Below are positions 25,590 through 38,488 of a stretch of DNA of 64,000 nt, in pieces (within the stretch, counting starts at the first letter, position 1; every line of letters starts with the position of its first letter). The notes below the pieces were generated by a model that made no database searches, was not told where the DNA came from, and saw nothing but the letters and a program-made list of their open reading frames with translations. The stretch is from the NCBI GenBank assembly GCA_037176705.1, contig CM073891.1, positions 97,771,827 through 97,835,826 on the forward strand, written 5' to 3'. Source of the DNA: Molossus alvarezi. Taxonomy: Eukaryota; Chordata; Mammalia; Chiroptera; Molossidae. Made by a program: the position numbers and the translations under genes.

Positions 25590-26870
25590 CTCACAGACCA
25601 ATATAACTAGGCAGTTGACAAATCAGTAAGGCAACAAATATGATCTATTACAATAGATGAACCAAGAATTTAAAATGAGCATGATCAGTATAGTTAAAAA
25701 TATAAAGAAACACATTAGTAATATCAATAACATCTAAATATCACAAAAACAGTGCCAAATGGAAATATTAGATGTGAGAAATATATTTGAAATGAAGACT
25801 ACAACAAATAGAATGGATATGCATTATTTCGTTGAAAGATTAGAATAAACAAAAAAATAGGGGGGAAAAAGGTAAAGAGTTAGAAAATATAAAAGAAAAA
25901 CCAAAGGGTATGGAGAAGAATTACACAAGTACCAACATCTTAACAGTAGTTCCAGAGAAAAATAAAAATTTAAGAAGGTGGAATAATTGAATAAATAATG
26001 GAGATACATTTCCTAGAATTCAGGAAAGATGAACGTCCTCAGATCAGTGAAAGGGATTGTAGTGTAGTGTGCCAACAGGGGAAAATAAGGGGAAACACAT
26101 ACCTAAACCTATTAAAGTAAAATTAAGAATTTCAAAGACAAAGGAAAATTGAGTTCAGAGGGGAAAAAAGCTGACGACTTACAAGGGAACAAAAAGATAG
26201 CTATCAGCCCTGGCCAGTTTGGCTCAGCAGTTAGAGCGTCGGCCTGCGGTCCAAAGAGACCCGGGTTCGGTTCCCGCTAAGGGCATGTACCTCGGTTGCA
26301 GTTTGTCTCCGGCCCTGGTTGGTTGTGCGGGTGGCAGCCACTCGATGTGTCCCTTTCACATCGATGTTTCCCTCTCTCTCTCTGCCTCTCTCTCCCACCC
26401 ACTCTACTTGAACAAAAAATGAAAAAATGTCCTTAGGTGAGGATTTAAAAAAAAAAAAAAGATATCATACAGTTCAACAGCAATAGTGAAAGGAAGCAAA
26501 CAGTTAAGTTAAAAGGTACTCAAGGGAAATGACTCTGAACCAAGAAATTAATATCCTCCTAACTTTCAAATGTGAGGGTAGAATAAAGTACTTTCAGGTG
26601 TATTTGCTTCAGAAAGTTTGCCATATGAAAAGCCATATTGGAAACCCATTTGGAAGCAAGACTTGATGAAAAATCTAGGAAATATTAGGAATATGTGATA
26701 AGTTGTGATGAAATTATCTTGAGAAACTTTATTGCTTGAAGAAAAACACTAGGACCAAAATTCTAAGCAATAAACATAGTAGGGGAGGGGAAATAGGACA
26801 CCATACAAATTTTGGAATTGTGATTGGACTTACAGGGAAGAAAATACTCTATTATTAAAACTTTTTTTAT
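25590..26870 (+). repeat. Old L1-derived sequence, split by a Ves SINE
   Basis: A-rich text with L1M-like phrases (AATTCAGGAAAGATGAACGTC near 26017; AAGAAATTAATATCCTCCT near 26539) flanks the SINE at 26206-26460. No open frame of note. Confidence 0.4.
26206..26460 (+). repeat. Ves SINE, near consensus
   Basis: A full head GCCCTGGCCAGTTTGGCTCA, the intact CACTCGATGTGTCCCTTTCA motif and a long A tail. The flanking duplication is imperfect (AGATAGCTATCA and AGATATCATA). Confidence 0.92.
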
Positions 26871-26884
26871 TCCATAATGCATTA

Positions 26885-26984
26885 CTTTTTTTTTTTTTTG
26901 GTATGTGCCCTTAGCGGGAACCGAACCCAGGACTCTCTGCTCCGCAGGCTGATGCTCCAACCACTAAGCAAAACCGGCCAGGGC
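26885..26984 (-). repeat. Head-only short Ves variant with perfect TSD
   Basis: A poly-T run of about 18 is followed directly by GGTATGTGCCCTTAGCGGGA and the rest of the tRNA-like head, ending GCCAGGGC. A perfect 14-bp TSD, TCCATAATGCATTA, lies at 26871-26884 and 26985-26998. The 100-bp unit is therefore one complete insertion and not a truncated remnant. Confidence 0.92.
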
Positions 26985-27359
26985 TCCATAATGCATTAGA
27001 CGAGGCTCAGCATTATTAATTAATGGATCTTTATTTTCTTGCAAGGTTTCTTTTCCTGTGTCATATATCACTGCCACTGTTTCTTGTATCTCATGTCATT
27101 CTTTTTTTTGGATTCCCTTTGTTTGTTTGTTTGTTTTGTTGAAATAGTTCCTCAAAGAATTTGTAAAGATTAAAGATTATTTACGTGAAATAACTTGATA
27201 ATATGAAACCAATATTGAACCCAGTGGTTTAATATCTTCACTTGACTTCAGTTTTTCATTGTTTTGCTTTGACCAACAATGTCTTTGTTTCGGCACTTAG
27301 CATACAATGTTACGAGTTATTATGTCACTATAACTCTGGCTAGCACAAAATCAATACTA

Positions 27360-28140
27360 GAGCACATTGACAAAAGAAAAAATAAATAAATTGAATTTTA
27401 TCAAAATGAAAAACCTTTGTGCTTCAAAGGATACCATCAGGGAAGTATAAAGACAACCATAAAATGGGGAAAAAATTCTGCTAATTATAAATCTGATAAG
27501 GGACTTGTATCCAGAGTATATAAAAAAACTCTTAAAAATCAGTAGTAAAGAAGCAAATAACCTAATTTTAAAATAGGGAAAGAATATAAATAGACATATC
27601 TCCAAAGAAGATATATAAATGGCTGATAACCACATAAAAAGATATTGAACATCATTAGTCATTCAAATGTAAATCAAAACCACAATAAGATATGACTTGA
27701 TACCAAGATGGCTATAGTAAAAAAGATAGTCAATAGCAAATGTTGACAATGTGGAGAAATTAGAACCTTCTTAAATTGTTGGACATGTCAGATGATGCAG
27801 CCACTCCATGAGGAGATGTGAAGGGGAAAGGGGGAGTGAATGCTGATGGGGATAGTTTCCTTTTGGAGTAATTAAAATAGTGTACAATGCCTGGGTTTTG
27901 GGCTCGATCCCCAGTAGGGGGCATGCAGAAGGCAGCCGATCTATGTTTCTCTCCCAGATCGATGTTTCCATCTGTATCTTCCTTCCTCTCTAAAAAATCA
28001 GTAAAAACATATTTTTTCAAATGTTGTAAAATTAGATTGTGATGATGGTTTTCCAGTGAACATATACTAAAAAACACCAAGCTGTACACTTTAAGTGGAC
28101 GAATTTTATGGTATGTGAAATATATCTCTGGTAACATGGT
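27360..28140 (+). repeat. L1 ORF2 end and 3' UTR, split by a Ves SINE
   Basis: Sense L1 text: TTTATCAAAATGAAAAACCT, CATCATTAGTCATTCAAATG, AAAACCACAATAAGATATGA, and the tail GCTGTACACTTTAAGTGGAC with ATGGTATGTGAAATATATCT. The SINE at 27885-28016 interrupts it. Open frames crossing it on either strand are accidental. Confidence 0.7.
27885..28016 (+). repeat. Ves SINE, 5' truncated
   Basis: The copy starts in the post-B-box part (CCTGGGTTTTGGGCTCGATC) and runs through the CT-rich middle to AAAAATCAGTAAAAACAT. Confidence 0.8.
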
Positions 28141-28366
28141 AATCTTGCCTCCCTGAGTATTGTAAACCAGTCCACTGCTTAAGCAACCCATGTCATTTTC
28201 CTCTTCTGATACTAAGGTGCTTTTAGGCAAAATATAACAATATGGAAAAGGAAGCATGTATAATTTGGTTTTACATTCTTACATGTCTTCCCCAGCCCAA
28301 TACTTTTTTAATCCCCTCTTTTTGATGACTCTACCCCCACCTTATAGAATTCAAAATTTCTTTCTC

Positions 28367-28606
28367 TCTTTGACTGGTGTTTCTCAGTGGTTAGAGCGTT
28401 GACCTGCGCACCAGAGGGTCTCGGATTTTGTTCCCAGTCAAGGGCACTACCTGGGTTGCAGGTTTAATTCGTCACCCCATTTGGGGCAGGAGACAACCAG
28501 TTGATGGGTCTCTCTAACACTGATGTTTTTCTCTCCACCCTTCCCTTCTGCTCTCTCTAAAAATCAATTGAAAAAATATCCTCTATGAAGATTAACAAAT
28601 AAACAA
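28367..28606 (+). repeat. Ves SINE, diverged
   Basis: Head TTGACTGGTGTTTCTCAGTG with a full-length body. TSD AAAATTTCTTTCTC (28353-28366) has one mismatch at 28607-28620. Confidence 0.85.
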
Positions 28607-28744
28607 AAAATTTTTTTCTCCACTGATTTTCATTCCATTCAAAAATTTCCATTTACTCAGTGGGTCCTTATTTAAGGTAAGCAGTTTGTTGCATTAGTTT
28701 ATTAGGTATGTTTTCTGATATTTACATTTTAAAAGATTATAGAA

Positions 28745-28935
28745 CAAGGGTCAACAAACTATTTCTATGACAAACCATATGTAAATATTTTCAGTTTTGC
28801 AGGCCATTAAGTGTTCTATTGCAGCTACTCATCCTTGCTAATACAGGGTGAAAGCTAGAGACAAAATGTAAATGAATGGATGAGGCCTCATTTTACCCTG
28901 GGCAGTTCTGATCAAGCCATAGTTTGCCAACCACA
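28745..28935. mobile_element. hAT-Charlie-type ancient MITE, 191 bp
   Basis: GGGTCAACAAACTATTTCT near the left end pairs with CATAGTTTGCCAACC near the right. The interior carries GTAAATATTTTCAGTTTTGC, as in widespread mammalian Charlie-derived MER elements. TSD is TTATAGAA (28737-28744) versus TTATCGAA (28936-28943). I do not name the exact MER family. Confidence 0.75.
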
Positions 28936-29240
28936 TTATCGAATTCTTAATTCTAAATATTAAGACAAAATAGGACAAGGAAATTTAAGTGCAGTAAATA
29001 TAGGCAATTATGTCCTCCACTTCTACCACTAATAAAAAGTGATTTTATTTCTTTACAGTTTTATCTTTCTTTCAAGGTTATCTTAGGAATAGAGATCAGA
29101 ATTTTGACACTTTTGAAAATTTACCAAGCCTTATTATTAAAAAAAATACCAGACTTGACATAACCACTAAGGAGAATGAATGGCACAAGGATCAAAGTTA
29201 CTGTTAAGGTTAGATCTATGTATGGATGTGTATAAATGTA

Positions 29241-29348
29241 CAGGGATGGGCAAAAGTAGGTTTACACTTGCAATACAAATAAATAATAATACAAGAATAA
29301 ACTCCGTTTTTTATGTACTAACAATTGTAAACCTTTTGCCAACCCCTG
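29241..29348. mobile_element. Mariner MITE, 108 bp
   Basis: The ends CAGGGATGGGCAAAAGTAGG and, complemented, CAGGGGTTGGCAAAAGGTTT form inverted repeats of about 28 bp. TA flanks both sides (29239-29240, 29349-29350). The structure fits the small non-autonomous mariners of vesper bats. Confidence 0.85.
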
Positions 29349-29367
29349 TAATTATGTATTGTGGGGG

Positions 29368-29391
29368 GTGTGTGTGTGTGTGTGTGTGTGT
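29368..29391. repeat. (TG)n microsatellite
   Basis: About 12 uninterrupted TG units follow a GGGGGG run. Confidence 0.9.
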
Positions 29392-29636
29392 AATTTTTAA
29401 ATATATTTACTGTGGAATACATTTGGATAGTCTCTAAAGTATCTCAAATCTATTGAATAGGAATGTAAAAGGACACTTGAATTTAAGGTAAACTAGGAAA
29501 AAAATAAATACAGTATGACTAACATCTCCTACTATAGTTTTCTGGATTGATTGAAATATTTTTTTTTTTAGTTTGATGTTTGTTTAGCTTTTTGAGCATG
29601 TGATCATTGTTTGTCTGTGAGAAATGTGTTGTTGAA

Positions 29637-29831
29637 CCCAACTGCTGTGGCTCAGTGTGGATTGAGCCTTGCTGGTCCCATGGACCGAGAGGTCCACACA
29701 TGCCCGGGTTGCAGGCTCGATCCCCGATGAGGGCCGTGCAGGAGGCAGCCTATCGATGTTTCTGTCTTACATCAATGCTTCTCTCTCTATCCCTTCCTCT
29801 CTCTAAAAAAATCAATAAAAACTTTTAAAAA
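29637..29831 (+). repeat. Ves SINE
   Basis: Head AACTGCTGTGGCTCAG-like, rearranged around the B box. TSD AGAAATGTGTTGTTGAA (29620-29636) has two mismatches at 29832-29848. Confidence 0.85.
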
Positions 29832-30324
29832 AGAAATGTAGTGTTGAAATGATGACATTGTTTTAGATACATGGCAATTGTGTTATGAACCATAAAATTA
29901 TATTTTAACTAATACTTCCAAATAACAATAATGACAACAATTTGCATTTGCATATCAGTGTTTTACAGATTTCTGGGTAATGTAGAATTTATTTACTGGA
30001 TTTCCTTAAAAACTAAAACATTAACCCTGAGGAGTTCAATCCACTCAGGATGTATTTGGGGACATATTATACACCAAAATATTTTACTTTTTTCTGGGAA
30101 ATTATGCATTTTATCATACATCATGAACAAATATTTTAAATGATTGACCATATTAAAAAATCTGTTTCAGTTTTTGTCAAATTTTGTTTTTCCAGGTCAA
30201 GATTTGAATATTTTATCTCTACTATTAAATTAGAGCTGATAATAAATCAATTAAAGTATTGCCCTTTTCCTCAATGAAAATGTTTATATTGCATACCTCT
30301 TTCTAGCTCCAGTCTGGTACTTAT

Positions 30325-30470
30325 CATTTATTTATTTTGTCAACAAATAGTTGATAACTATTATATGCCAGGCACTATTTTAGATACTAGGAACAAAATA
30401 GTGAACCAAACAGCTTTGGCCCTTGTAGAGCCTATATTCTGGAGTGAGGAGAAGGCAGTAAACCATTGTT
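30325..30470 (-). repeat. L2 3' end
   Basis: CAACAAATAGTTGATAACTA followed by TATATGCCAGGCACTATTTT and TAGAGCCTATATTCTGGAG is the complement of an L2 tail. Confidence 0.55.
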
Positions 30471-30477
30471 TATTTTA

Positions 30478-30682
30478 TTTTACTTTTACTTTTTTTTTTT
30501 TTTTTTACTCTTTACCCAAGGATATGTTTATTGATTGTAAAGAGAGTACAAGGAAGAGAAAAAGAAACATCAATTAATTGCTTCCGATATGTGCCCAGAC
30601 TGGGAATCTAACCGCAGCCTTTTGGTGCATGGCACAACACTAAACAATGCTCCAACCGACTGAGCCACACAGTCAGGGCTGT
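30478..30682 (-). repeat. Ves SINE, diverged
   Basis: T17 start, CTTTACCCAAGGATATG body, and end GCCACACAGTCAGGGCT. A weak TSD based on ATTGTTTA occurs on both sides. It forms an inverted pair with the next SINE. Confidence 0.82.
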
Positions 30683-30715
30683 TATTGTTTAATATAAAAG
30701 TTATGTAATGTGTTG

Positions 30716-30916
30716 CCCTGCCCAGTTTGGCTTGTCGGCCCGCAGACCAAAGGGTCACAGGTTTGATTCTGATCAAGGGCACGTACCTTGGTTGTTGTTC
30801 AGTCCTTGGCCCTGGTCAGGGTTATGTGGGAAGCAACCAATCGATGTGTCTCTTGCACATCGATGTTTCTCTCTCTTTCTCCCTCCCACCATTAGATGGT
30901 GATTTAAAAAAAAAAA
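30716..30916 (+). repeat. Ves SINE, A-box deletion
   Basis: GCCCAGTTTGGC runs straight into TTGTCGGCC, so the usual A-box stretch is missing. TSD AGTTATGTAATGTGTTG (30699-30715) has three mismatches at 30917-30933. The copy ends 140 bp before an MKLN1 exon. Confidence 0.88.
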
Positions 30917-31022
30917 AGTTATATAGTGTGTTAAAAAATAACTGCTGTGGCCTTACCCTATAGAGCAGGTTAAGGATCTATTAATCTTTAACAGAGTAGC
31001 ACTAATCTGTTATCTAATATGA

Positions 31023-32339
<1,317 letters not shown>

Positions 32340-32588
32340 TTTTTTTTTAAATCCTCACCTGATGACATCTTTGCATTTATCTTCAAATAGAGTGGGAAGG
32401 AGAGAGGGAGGAAGAGAGAGAGAAACATCGATGTGAGAGAGACACATTCGACTGGTTGCCACCCACCAGACCCCAACCGGGGCCGGAGACGAACTGCAAC
32501 TGAGGTACGTGCCCTTAGCGGGAACCAAACCCCGGTCTCCCCGGACTGCAGGCCGATGCTATAACTGCTGAGCCAAACCGGCCAGGGC
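32340..32588 (-). repeat. Ves SINE
   Basis: AATCCTCACCTGATGACATC body and intact head complement ending CCAAACCGGCCAGGGC. No clear TSD. Confidence 0.9.
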
Positions 32589-32589
32589 T

Positions 32590-32698
32590 TTAATATGTTA
32601 TTTATTTATTTATTTTTTTATTGTTGAAAGTATTACAGATGTCCTCCTTTTTTCCCCATTGACCACCTCCTTCCTGCTCACATCCCCCTCCTGCCTTC
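32590..32698 (-). repeat. L1 3'-end fragment (bat type)
   Basis: ATTGTTGAAAGTATTACAGA followed by TGTCCTCCTTTTTTCCCC and a C-rich stretch resembles the segments at about 8230 and 49735. I infer a bat L1 tail. Confidence 0.38.
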
Positions 32699-32904
32699 CT
32701 GTTTTTTATTTATTTTAGAGATAGAGGAAGGGAGAGGGAGAGAGGGGGATGGAGAAAGGGAGTGAAATGTTGATCAACTGCCTCCTGCATGCCTCCTACT
32801 GGGGATTGAGCCTGCAACCCGGGCATGTGCCCTGATCATGAATCGAATCAAGGACCTCTTGGTGCATGAGATGATGCCCAACCAACTGAGCCACACCAGC
32901 CAGG
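32699..32904 (-). repeat. Ves SINE
   Basis: TTTTAGAGATAGAGGAAGGG body and end CTGAGCCACACCAGCCAGG. No clean TSD seen. Confidence 0.88.
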
Positions 32905-33004
32905 TTGACATGTCTTTTTAAAAAAAGATACAATTTATTATAATCAACACTTGATTAATTTGATAATCCTCTAAGCAAACTGTACATTGGATTAGCTCCT
33001 TACT

Positions 33005-33620
33005 ACTGTTAATAAAATTTGAGTAAATTTGAAGATGTAATTGGCTTTTATTAAGCAATTTATGAATTTGGCAGCATCTCATCTAGCAAGCAGAGATACT
33101 CTGAGAGGTTATAAATGATGGAAGCCTTGCCCTGGCCGGTGTGGCTCAAATGGTTGGGGCATCGTCCCATTCACCAGAAGGTGGCCCGTTCGATTTCTGG
33201 TCAGAGCACGTTTGGGAGGCAACCGATGTTTCTCTCTCTCTCTCTCTCTCTTACTTTCTCTAAAATCAATAAACAACTATTTTTTAAGATGGAATTCTTT
33301 TATAGAAATGAGGATGAGGAAAGGGAGTCATCAGTAAGAGAAAAATGGAAGTTCATGGAGAAAACTAAAGAGTTCAGGTGTTACTGGCTTCTCATTGGCT
33401 GAGCTGTGGAGTTTCAGTTGGCTGAGCTTCCTGCTAGATAAAAATGGAAACCTTCCCTACTCCATCTGGGGTAGTAAAGCAGTTGCACTGTCTGTTTGAG
33501 AATGAAAGGACCTCTCTTCCTGTTAGGGTCTGTAATTGATATCTTTCACTGTTGGGGTAATTGACTTCTATAGCCTATCCCAACTTCAATTTTAGTTGAA
33601 GTTTCCTTTATTAATTTTCA
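33005..33620 (-). repeat. Possible old LTR, split by a Ves SINE
   Basis: The complement would read ...TTGCTTAATAAAAGCCAATTACATCT, a polyadenylation-like end of an LTR. The other part holds a direct echo, TTGGCTGAGCT (33395 and 33418). No retroviral coding frame was seen. The assignment is tentative. Confidence 0.35.
33129..33287 (+). repeat. Ves SINE, internally shortened
   Basis: Head GCCCTGGCCGGTGTGGCTCA, with a deletion after GTCAGAGCACG. TSD GATGGAAGCCTT (33117-33128) has two mismatches at 33288-33299. Confidence 0.88.
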
Positions 33621-33932
33621 CACTATCATTGCTTTTGTTTTATATTTTCCATTGTCAGTATAATTGTGGCAATGTAACAACTTATTTTAATATAAAATGT
33701 AATTTAAGGAAGTAGCCACAGTCATTTAAAGTAAAATGGAAACTTGAGAAAAATCGAGTAGCCTTTGATAGAAAGGAAGTAATGTTTTGATTTTTTTAAA
33801 AAATCTGAGTAAGGCTAAGGAAATTACCTATTACACTGTACTAGCAAAATGAAGAAATTTTACTGTGACTTACATAGTTTCTTAAGTATGCACACATTTT
33901 TTTAAAAATCTGGTTTGTTTTGTTTATTATAG
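33621..33932. other. Intron before MKLN1 exon
   Basis: No repeat recognised. It ends with the acceptor TATTATAG at 33925-33932. Confidence 0.4.
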
Positions 33933-34659
<727 letters not shown>

Positions 34660-35115
34660 CTTTAATGATGATAATAGCTACCATTTATTGAGCAATTTCT
34701 GTGTGCTAGATCCTGTATGTTATTCTCACAATAAACCAGTGGAGTGAGAACTGTTACCACTATTTTATAAAAGAAGAAATGGAGACATTAAAAAAATTTT
34801 TTTTGTTTCTTTATTGATTTTAGAGAGAAGAAGGGAGAGGGAGAGAGAGAGAGAAACATTGATGAGTGAGAACATCGATCAGCCGCCTCCTGCATGCCCC
34901 TCTCTGGGGATTTGGCCCACAACCTGGGCATGTGCCCTGACCTGGAATCAAACTAGCGACCTTTTGGTGCATGGGTTGACGCTCAACCACTGAGCCACAC
35001 CAGCTGGGCAAAATGGAGACATTTTCAAATGGGTTATATAATTCACCTAAGGTCACTCAGCCATAAGTGACAGAGAAGGGATTTGATCCTGAGTATTCTG
35101 ACTCCAAAATTCTTC
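34660..35115 (-). repeat. MIR, interrupted by a Ves SINE
   Basis: TACCATTTATTGAGCAATTT, TATTTTATAAAAGAAGAAAT and, beyond the SINE, CACCTAAGGTCACTCAGCC are MIR words in complement order. The SINE at 34790-35010 splits it and duplicates its AAATGGAGACATT. Confidence 0.7.
34790..35010 (-). repeat. Ves SINE inside a MIR
   Basis: Minus-strand short-body copy ending GAGCCACACCAGCTGGGC. TSD AAATGGAGACATT at 34777-34789 and 35011-35023. Confidence 0.92.
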
Positions 35116-35663
35116 ATTTCATCACTACCCCCACCCCCGCCAACCCCCCACCCACACGTATATGTGTATTTATGTGTTTATTCTATATTTTATATGGAAT
35201 ATAAATACATAAAAGTCTCTCTAGGTATAAATTAGACTATTACTTTATCATATCATATTGTTCCTTTCCCTGCTTTCACAAATTATGCTTGAGAGATAAA
35301 TTAATAATAGAAGGTAGTTCTGTTTCTTTGGCATTACTGTGAATAATTAATATATTTTCTATAGAATCTATAAGAGGAAAGGTCTAAATCTTCACATTGG
35401 CTGGATGGCAAGAGATAAATTCTGTTTTATTAACAAGATTTAAGCTTGAGGTACCTTCAACTAACAAGTTTGGCAGTTGTTTTCCTTCTTTAAAATGTAC
35501 CAGTGGGCAGGTGAAATGAAGATTTGGGAATCTGAAATATTACATAGTATGGCATGTTTTAAGTTTTAAGTACAAACATCATTGTTAGTAAAGGTTTAGA
35601 GTGAGAAATGGAAGTGGATAAACAATAAAAGAATGACCAGTAACATATCTTTTGCACTTTTAA

Positions 35664-35924
35664 TTTTTTTATTTTTTATTTTTTTATCCTCACCCGAGGC
35701 TATTTTTCCATTTTTTGTACAGCTAGAGTGGGAGGGAGAGAGAGGAAGGGAGAGAGAGAGAGAAACATCGACGTGAAGGGACACGTCGAGTGGCTGCCAC
35801 CCGCACGACCAACCAGGGCCGGGGACAAACTGCAACCGAGGTACGTGCCCTTAGCGGGAACCGAACCCGGGTCTCTCTGTACCGCAGGCCGACGCTCTAA
35901 CCGCTGAGCCAAACCGGCCAGGGC
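35664..35924 (-). repeat. Ves SINE, young-looking
   Basis: Near-consensus copy with the GTACAGCTAGAGTGGG tail variant and the CGTGAAGGGACACG variant. Perfect 18-bp TSD TATCTTTTGCACTTTTAA at 35646-35663 and 35925-35942. Confidence 0.95.
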
Positions 35925-36414
35925 TATCTTTTGCACTTTTAAATATATGATCAAACATTCTTGCAAATGTTGTATGAGAATAAGTCATAAAATAAAGTGA
36001 CTGAAGTTGAAAGGCAGCAAGTTTGTGTGGTTGGACAAATAATCAACTTTTGAAATTTTCTACTATGGGAAAGAAAGTAGGCTAGCTCATTTCAGAACTT
36101 GAGAAAAACCCTTGAAGGGGAATGTAAGAATATTTAAAGACCCTTTTAAATAGATTATTCATTTATATAGATTATTTTCAATACAGTAATAGTATAAAAA
36201 TATGGAACATGGTACTCTTTTTCGTTTCTGATTTTGACTACTTTTTGCCTTTAGTTCTATAGCTAATAGCTATATTTGAAAAGTATTATACCTGAACCTT
36301 GGGTTGATGTTCAAGCCTTATAACTTAATCTTTCTGGAGATTACTTCAGTCGTGTGTAAAATGGCCAAAGCAACCACTTCATGGTCTTTATAAACATCAA
36401 TAAATATTCATATA

Positions 36415-37660
36415 AGCAATATTTATTCAGCACCTACACAGTGCTAGACATTGTCCTAGGTTCTATGGTTTTGTCAGTGAAGAAGACAAAAATTCCTATC
36501 CCCAAGTTTCCATTCTTAATGAAGAGAGATCAACAATAGACATAATAAGGAATTTATATGTTAGATAGTAAGTCTTAATGAAAATTACTAAATGAGGTTA
36601 AGAACTGTTTTTATACAGGTGAGGGAGCTGGGGATGTGATTTTTAAGTAACAATGTTAGAATAGCCCTCACTGCAAAGAAGACAGTTGAGTGGAGACCTA
36701 AAGAACATGAGGGAGTGAATCATGTAGATATTTGAGGGAAAAGGTTTCAGATAGGTAATAGACAAGGCTATGAGGTTAAAAATATGCCTGGATTATTTGA
36801 GAAATAAGTTGAGGAGGACAGTGTGCTAGAAGTGGAACAAGTGAGGTAATTATGGTAGGAGATGAGTTCAGAGAGAGAAAGAGGTTGGATTGTGCAGGTC
36901 CTTTGGCTTTTACTCTGAGTGAAAGGGCATCATTGAAAGGTTTTAAGTAGAGGAATAACACATTCAGACATAGCTTTTAATAAAAACAATTCTGGTATTT
37001 CTGACAGAAGAACTGGCTAAAAGGTCATGGCTATTTTTACTCAGGGAATCCTTCAGAAACAACAGGTTAATGTAGTTCAGTTTGGTGCACCACAGGTTCT
37101 AGAGATCATCTGTTAGCATTTGGGAGAAGGCATGGGCTGTATTACATTAATGAGTCATCAGTAAGGAAAAGCAACTTGCTCAGGAAGAGTGAGAAAAGTA
37201 GAGGGGTGTAGGGCATTTTCTTTTTTTTATCCTCACTTGAGGACATTTTTCCGCTTTTTGTTCAGATAGAGTGGGAGGGAGAGAGAGGAAGAAAGAGAGA
37301 AACACTGACGTGAAAAGGACACATCGAGTGCCTACCACCCACACGACCAACCAGGGCCGGGGACAAACTCTAACTGAGGTACATGCCCTCAGCGGGAACC
37401 GAACCCAGGTCTCTCTGGACCACAGGCCAACGCTCTAACGACTGAGCAAAACCGGCCAGGGCGGGTATAGGGCATTTTCTGAGGACTGCCACCGTGTGAG
37501 GGAAGGCAGAGTAAGGGATACTCATACTCATAAAAGAAATTGAGAAAGTACAGTAAGATTCTGAATAAACTTTGAAGGTTGCAACAACTGAATTTCTTGG
37601 TGGATTTGATGCGGGTATGAGAGAAAGAACAGTCAAGGATGACTCCTAGGGCACCTTAAG
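36415..37660 (-). repeat. L2-like element, split by a Ves SINE
   Basis: CAGCACCTACACAGTGCTAG, GTCCTTTGGCTTTTACTCTG, AATAACACATTCAGACATAG and, after the SINE at 37222-37462, CAAGGATGACTCCTAGGG follow the complement of L2 order. Confidence 0.52.
37222..37462 (-). repeat. Ves SINE
   Basis: TSD GGGTGTAGGGCATTTTCT (37204-37221) has one mismatch at 37463-37480. Body variant TTTTTGTTCAGATAGAG. Confidence 0.92.
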
Positions 37661-37671
37661 AATCTTGTCTA

Positions 37672-37912
37672 GCCCTGGCCGGTTTGGCTCAGCAGTGAGA
37701 GTGTCGGCCCGCGGACCAGAGAGTCCCGGGTTCAGTTCCCACTAAGGGCACGTACCTCGGTTGCAGTTTGTCCCCGGCCCCGGTTAGGGTTGTGTGGGTG
37801 GCAACCACTCCATGTGTCTCTCTCATATTCATGTTTCTCTCTCTCCCTTCCACTCTCCCTCCCGCTCTGTCTGAAGATAAATGCAAAAATGTCCTCAGGT
37901 GAGGATAAAAAA
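37672..37912 (+). repeat. Ves SINE
   Basis: Near-consensus copy. Perfect TSD AAGAATCTTGTCTA at 37658-37671 and 37913-37926. Lies 210 bp from the oppositely oriented copy at 37222-37462. Confidence 0.95.
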
Positions 37913-38227
37913 AAGAATCTTGTCTACTAAATTTTTTAATTAAAATTTTATATTAAATTAGATACCAGGTCTTCTATTATATAGAAGCTTACCCTTTACT
38001 ACTGGGCTGTCTTATTTATTTTTGTTGTTCTTATGGGAAACAATTATTTATTCTATTTCATTTAAGTATAAAATTGGAGGGAGGGGACTATATTGTATGC
38101 CAAGGAAGTGTCTCCTGGTTCTTAATGGTAGCACATTATATAGTAAATAGATCCAAACTTGTTGATGACTGGGGGATAGAAGGGGGCAAAAGAAAAAAAT
38201 TTTAATAGGATTTATTCCTGTTCCTTT

Positions 38228-38488
38228 GTGTGTGTGTGTGTGTATGTTAATCCTCACCTGAGGATATTTTTTCCATTGATTTTTAGAGAAAGTGGAAGGG
38301 AAGAAGGGATGTGGGGAGAAAGACACAGAGAGAAAGAGAAACTTTGATTAGTTGCTTCCTGAATGCACCCCTGTTGGGGCCAGAGATCGAACCTGCAACC
38401 CAGGTACATGCCCTTGACCAAGAATCAAACCTGAGGCCCTTTGGTGCTTGGGCCAACGCTCTAACCATGGAGCCACACTGGTCAGGGC
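38228..38488 (-). repeat. Ves SINE with (GT)n at its tail end
   Basis: AATCCTCACCTGAGGATATT body and end GCCACACTGGTCAGGGCT. The poly-T end has become a (GT)9 run at 38227-38242. An imperfect TTCCTGTTC duplication flanks it. Confidence 0.85.

Noticed and set aside
26219..26290. tRNA gene signals (A and B boxes) in the SINE heads
   Set aside because: TGGCTCAGNGG and GGTTCGNTTCC occur in all Ves copies. The acceptor stem does not pair, and the units are followed by the SINE body or an A-tail.
27760..28257. The longest open frame in the window (165 codons, minus)
   Set aside because: It runs antisense through an L1 3' UTR and a Ves SINE. There is no domain or plausible start context.
35700..35966. 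A recurring peptide family (MAQRLERRPVVQRDPGSVPA-like) seen at many places, such as 8017, 17708, 26219, 49124 and 59738
   Set aside because: It is the translation of the Ves SINE head and middle in one frame. The recurrence reflects the repeat, not a protein family.
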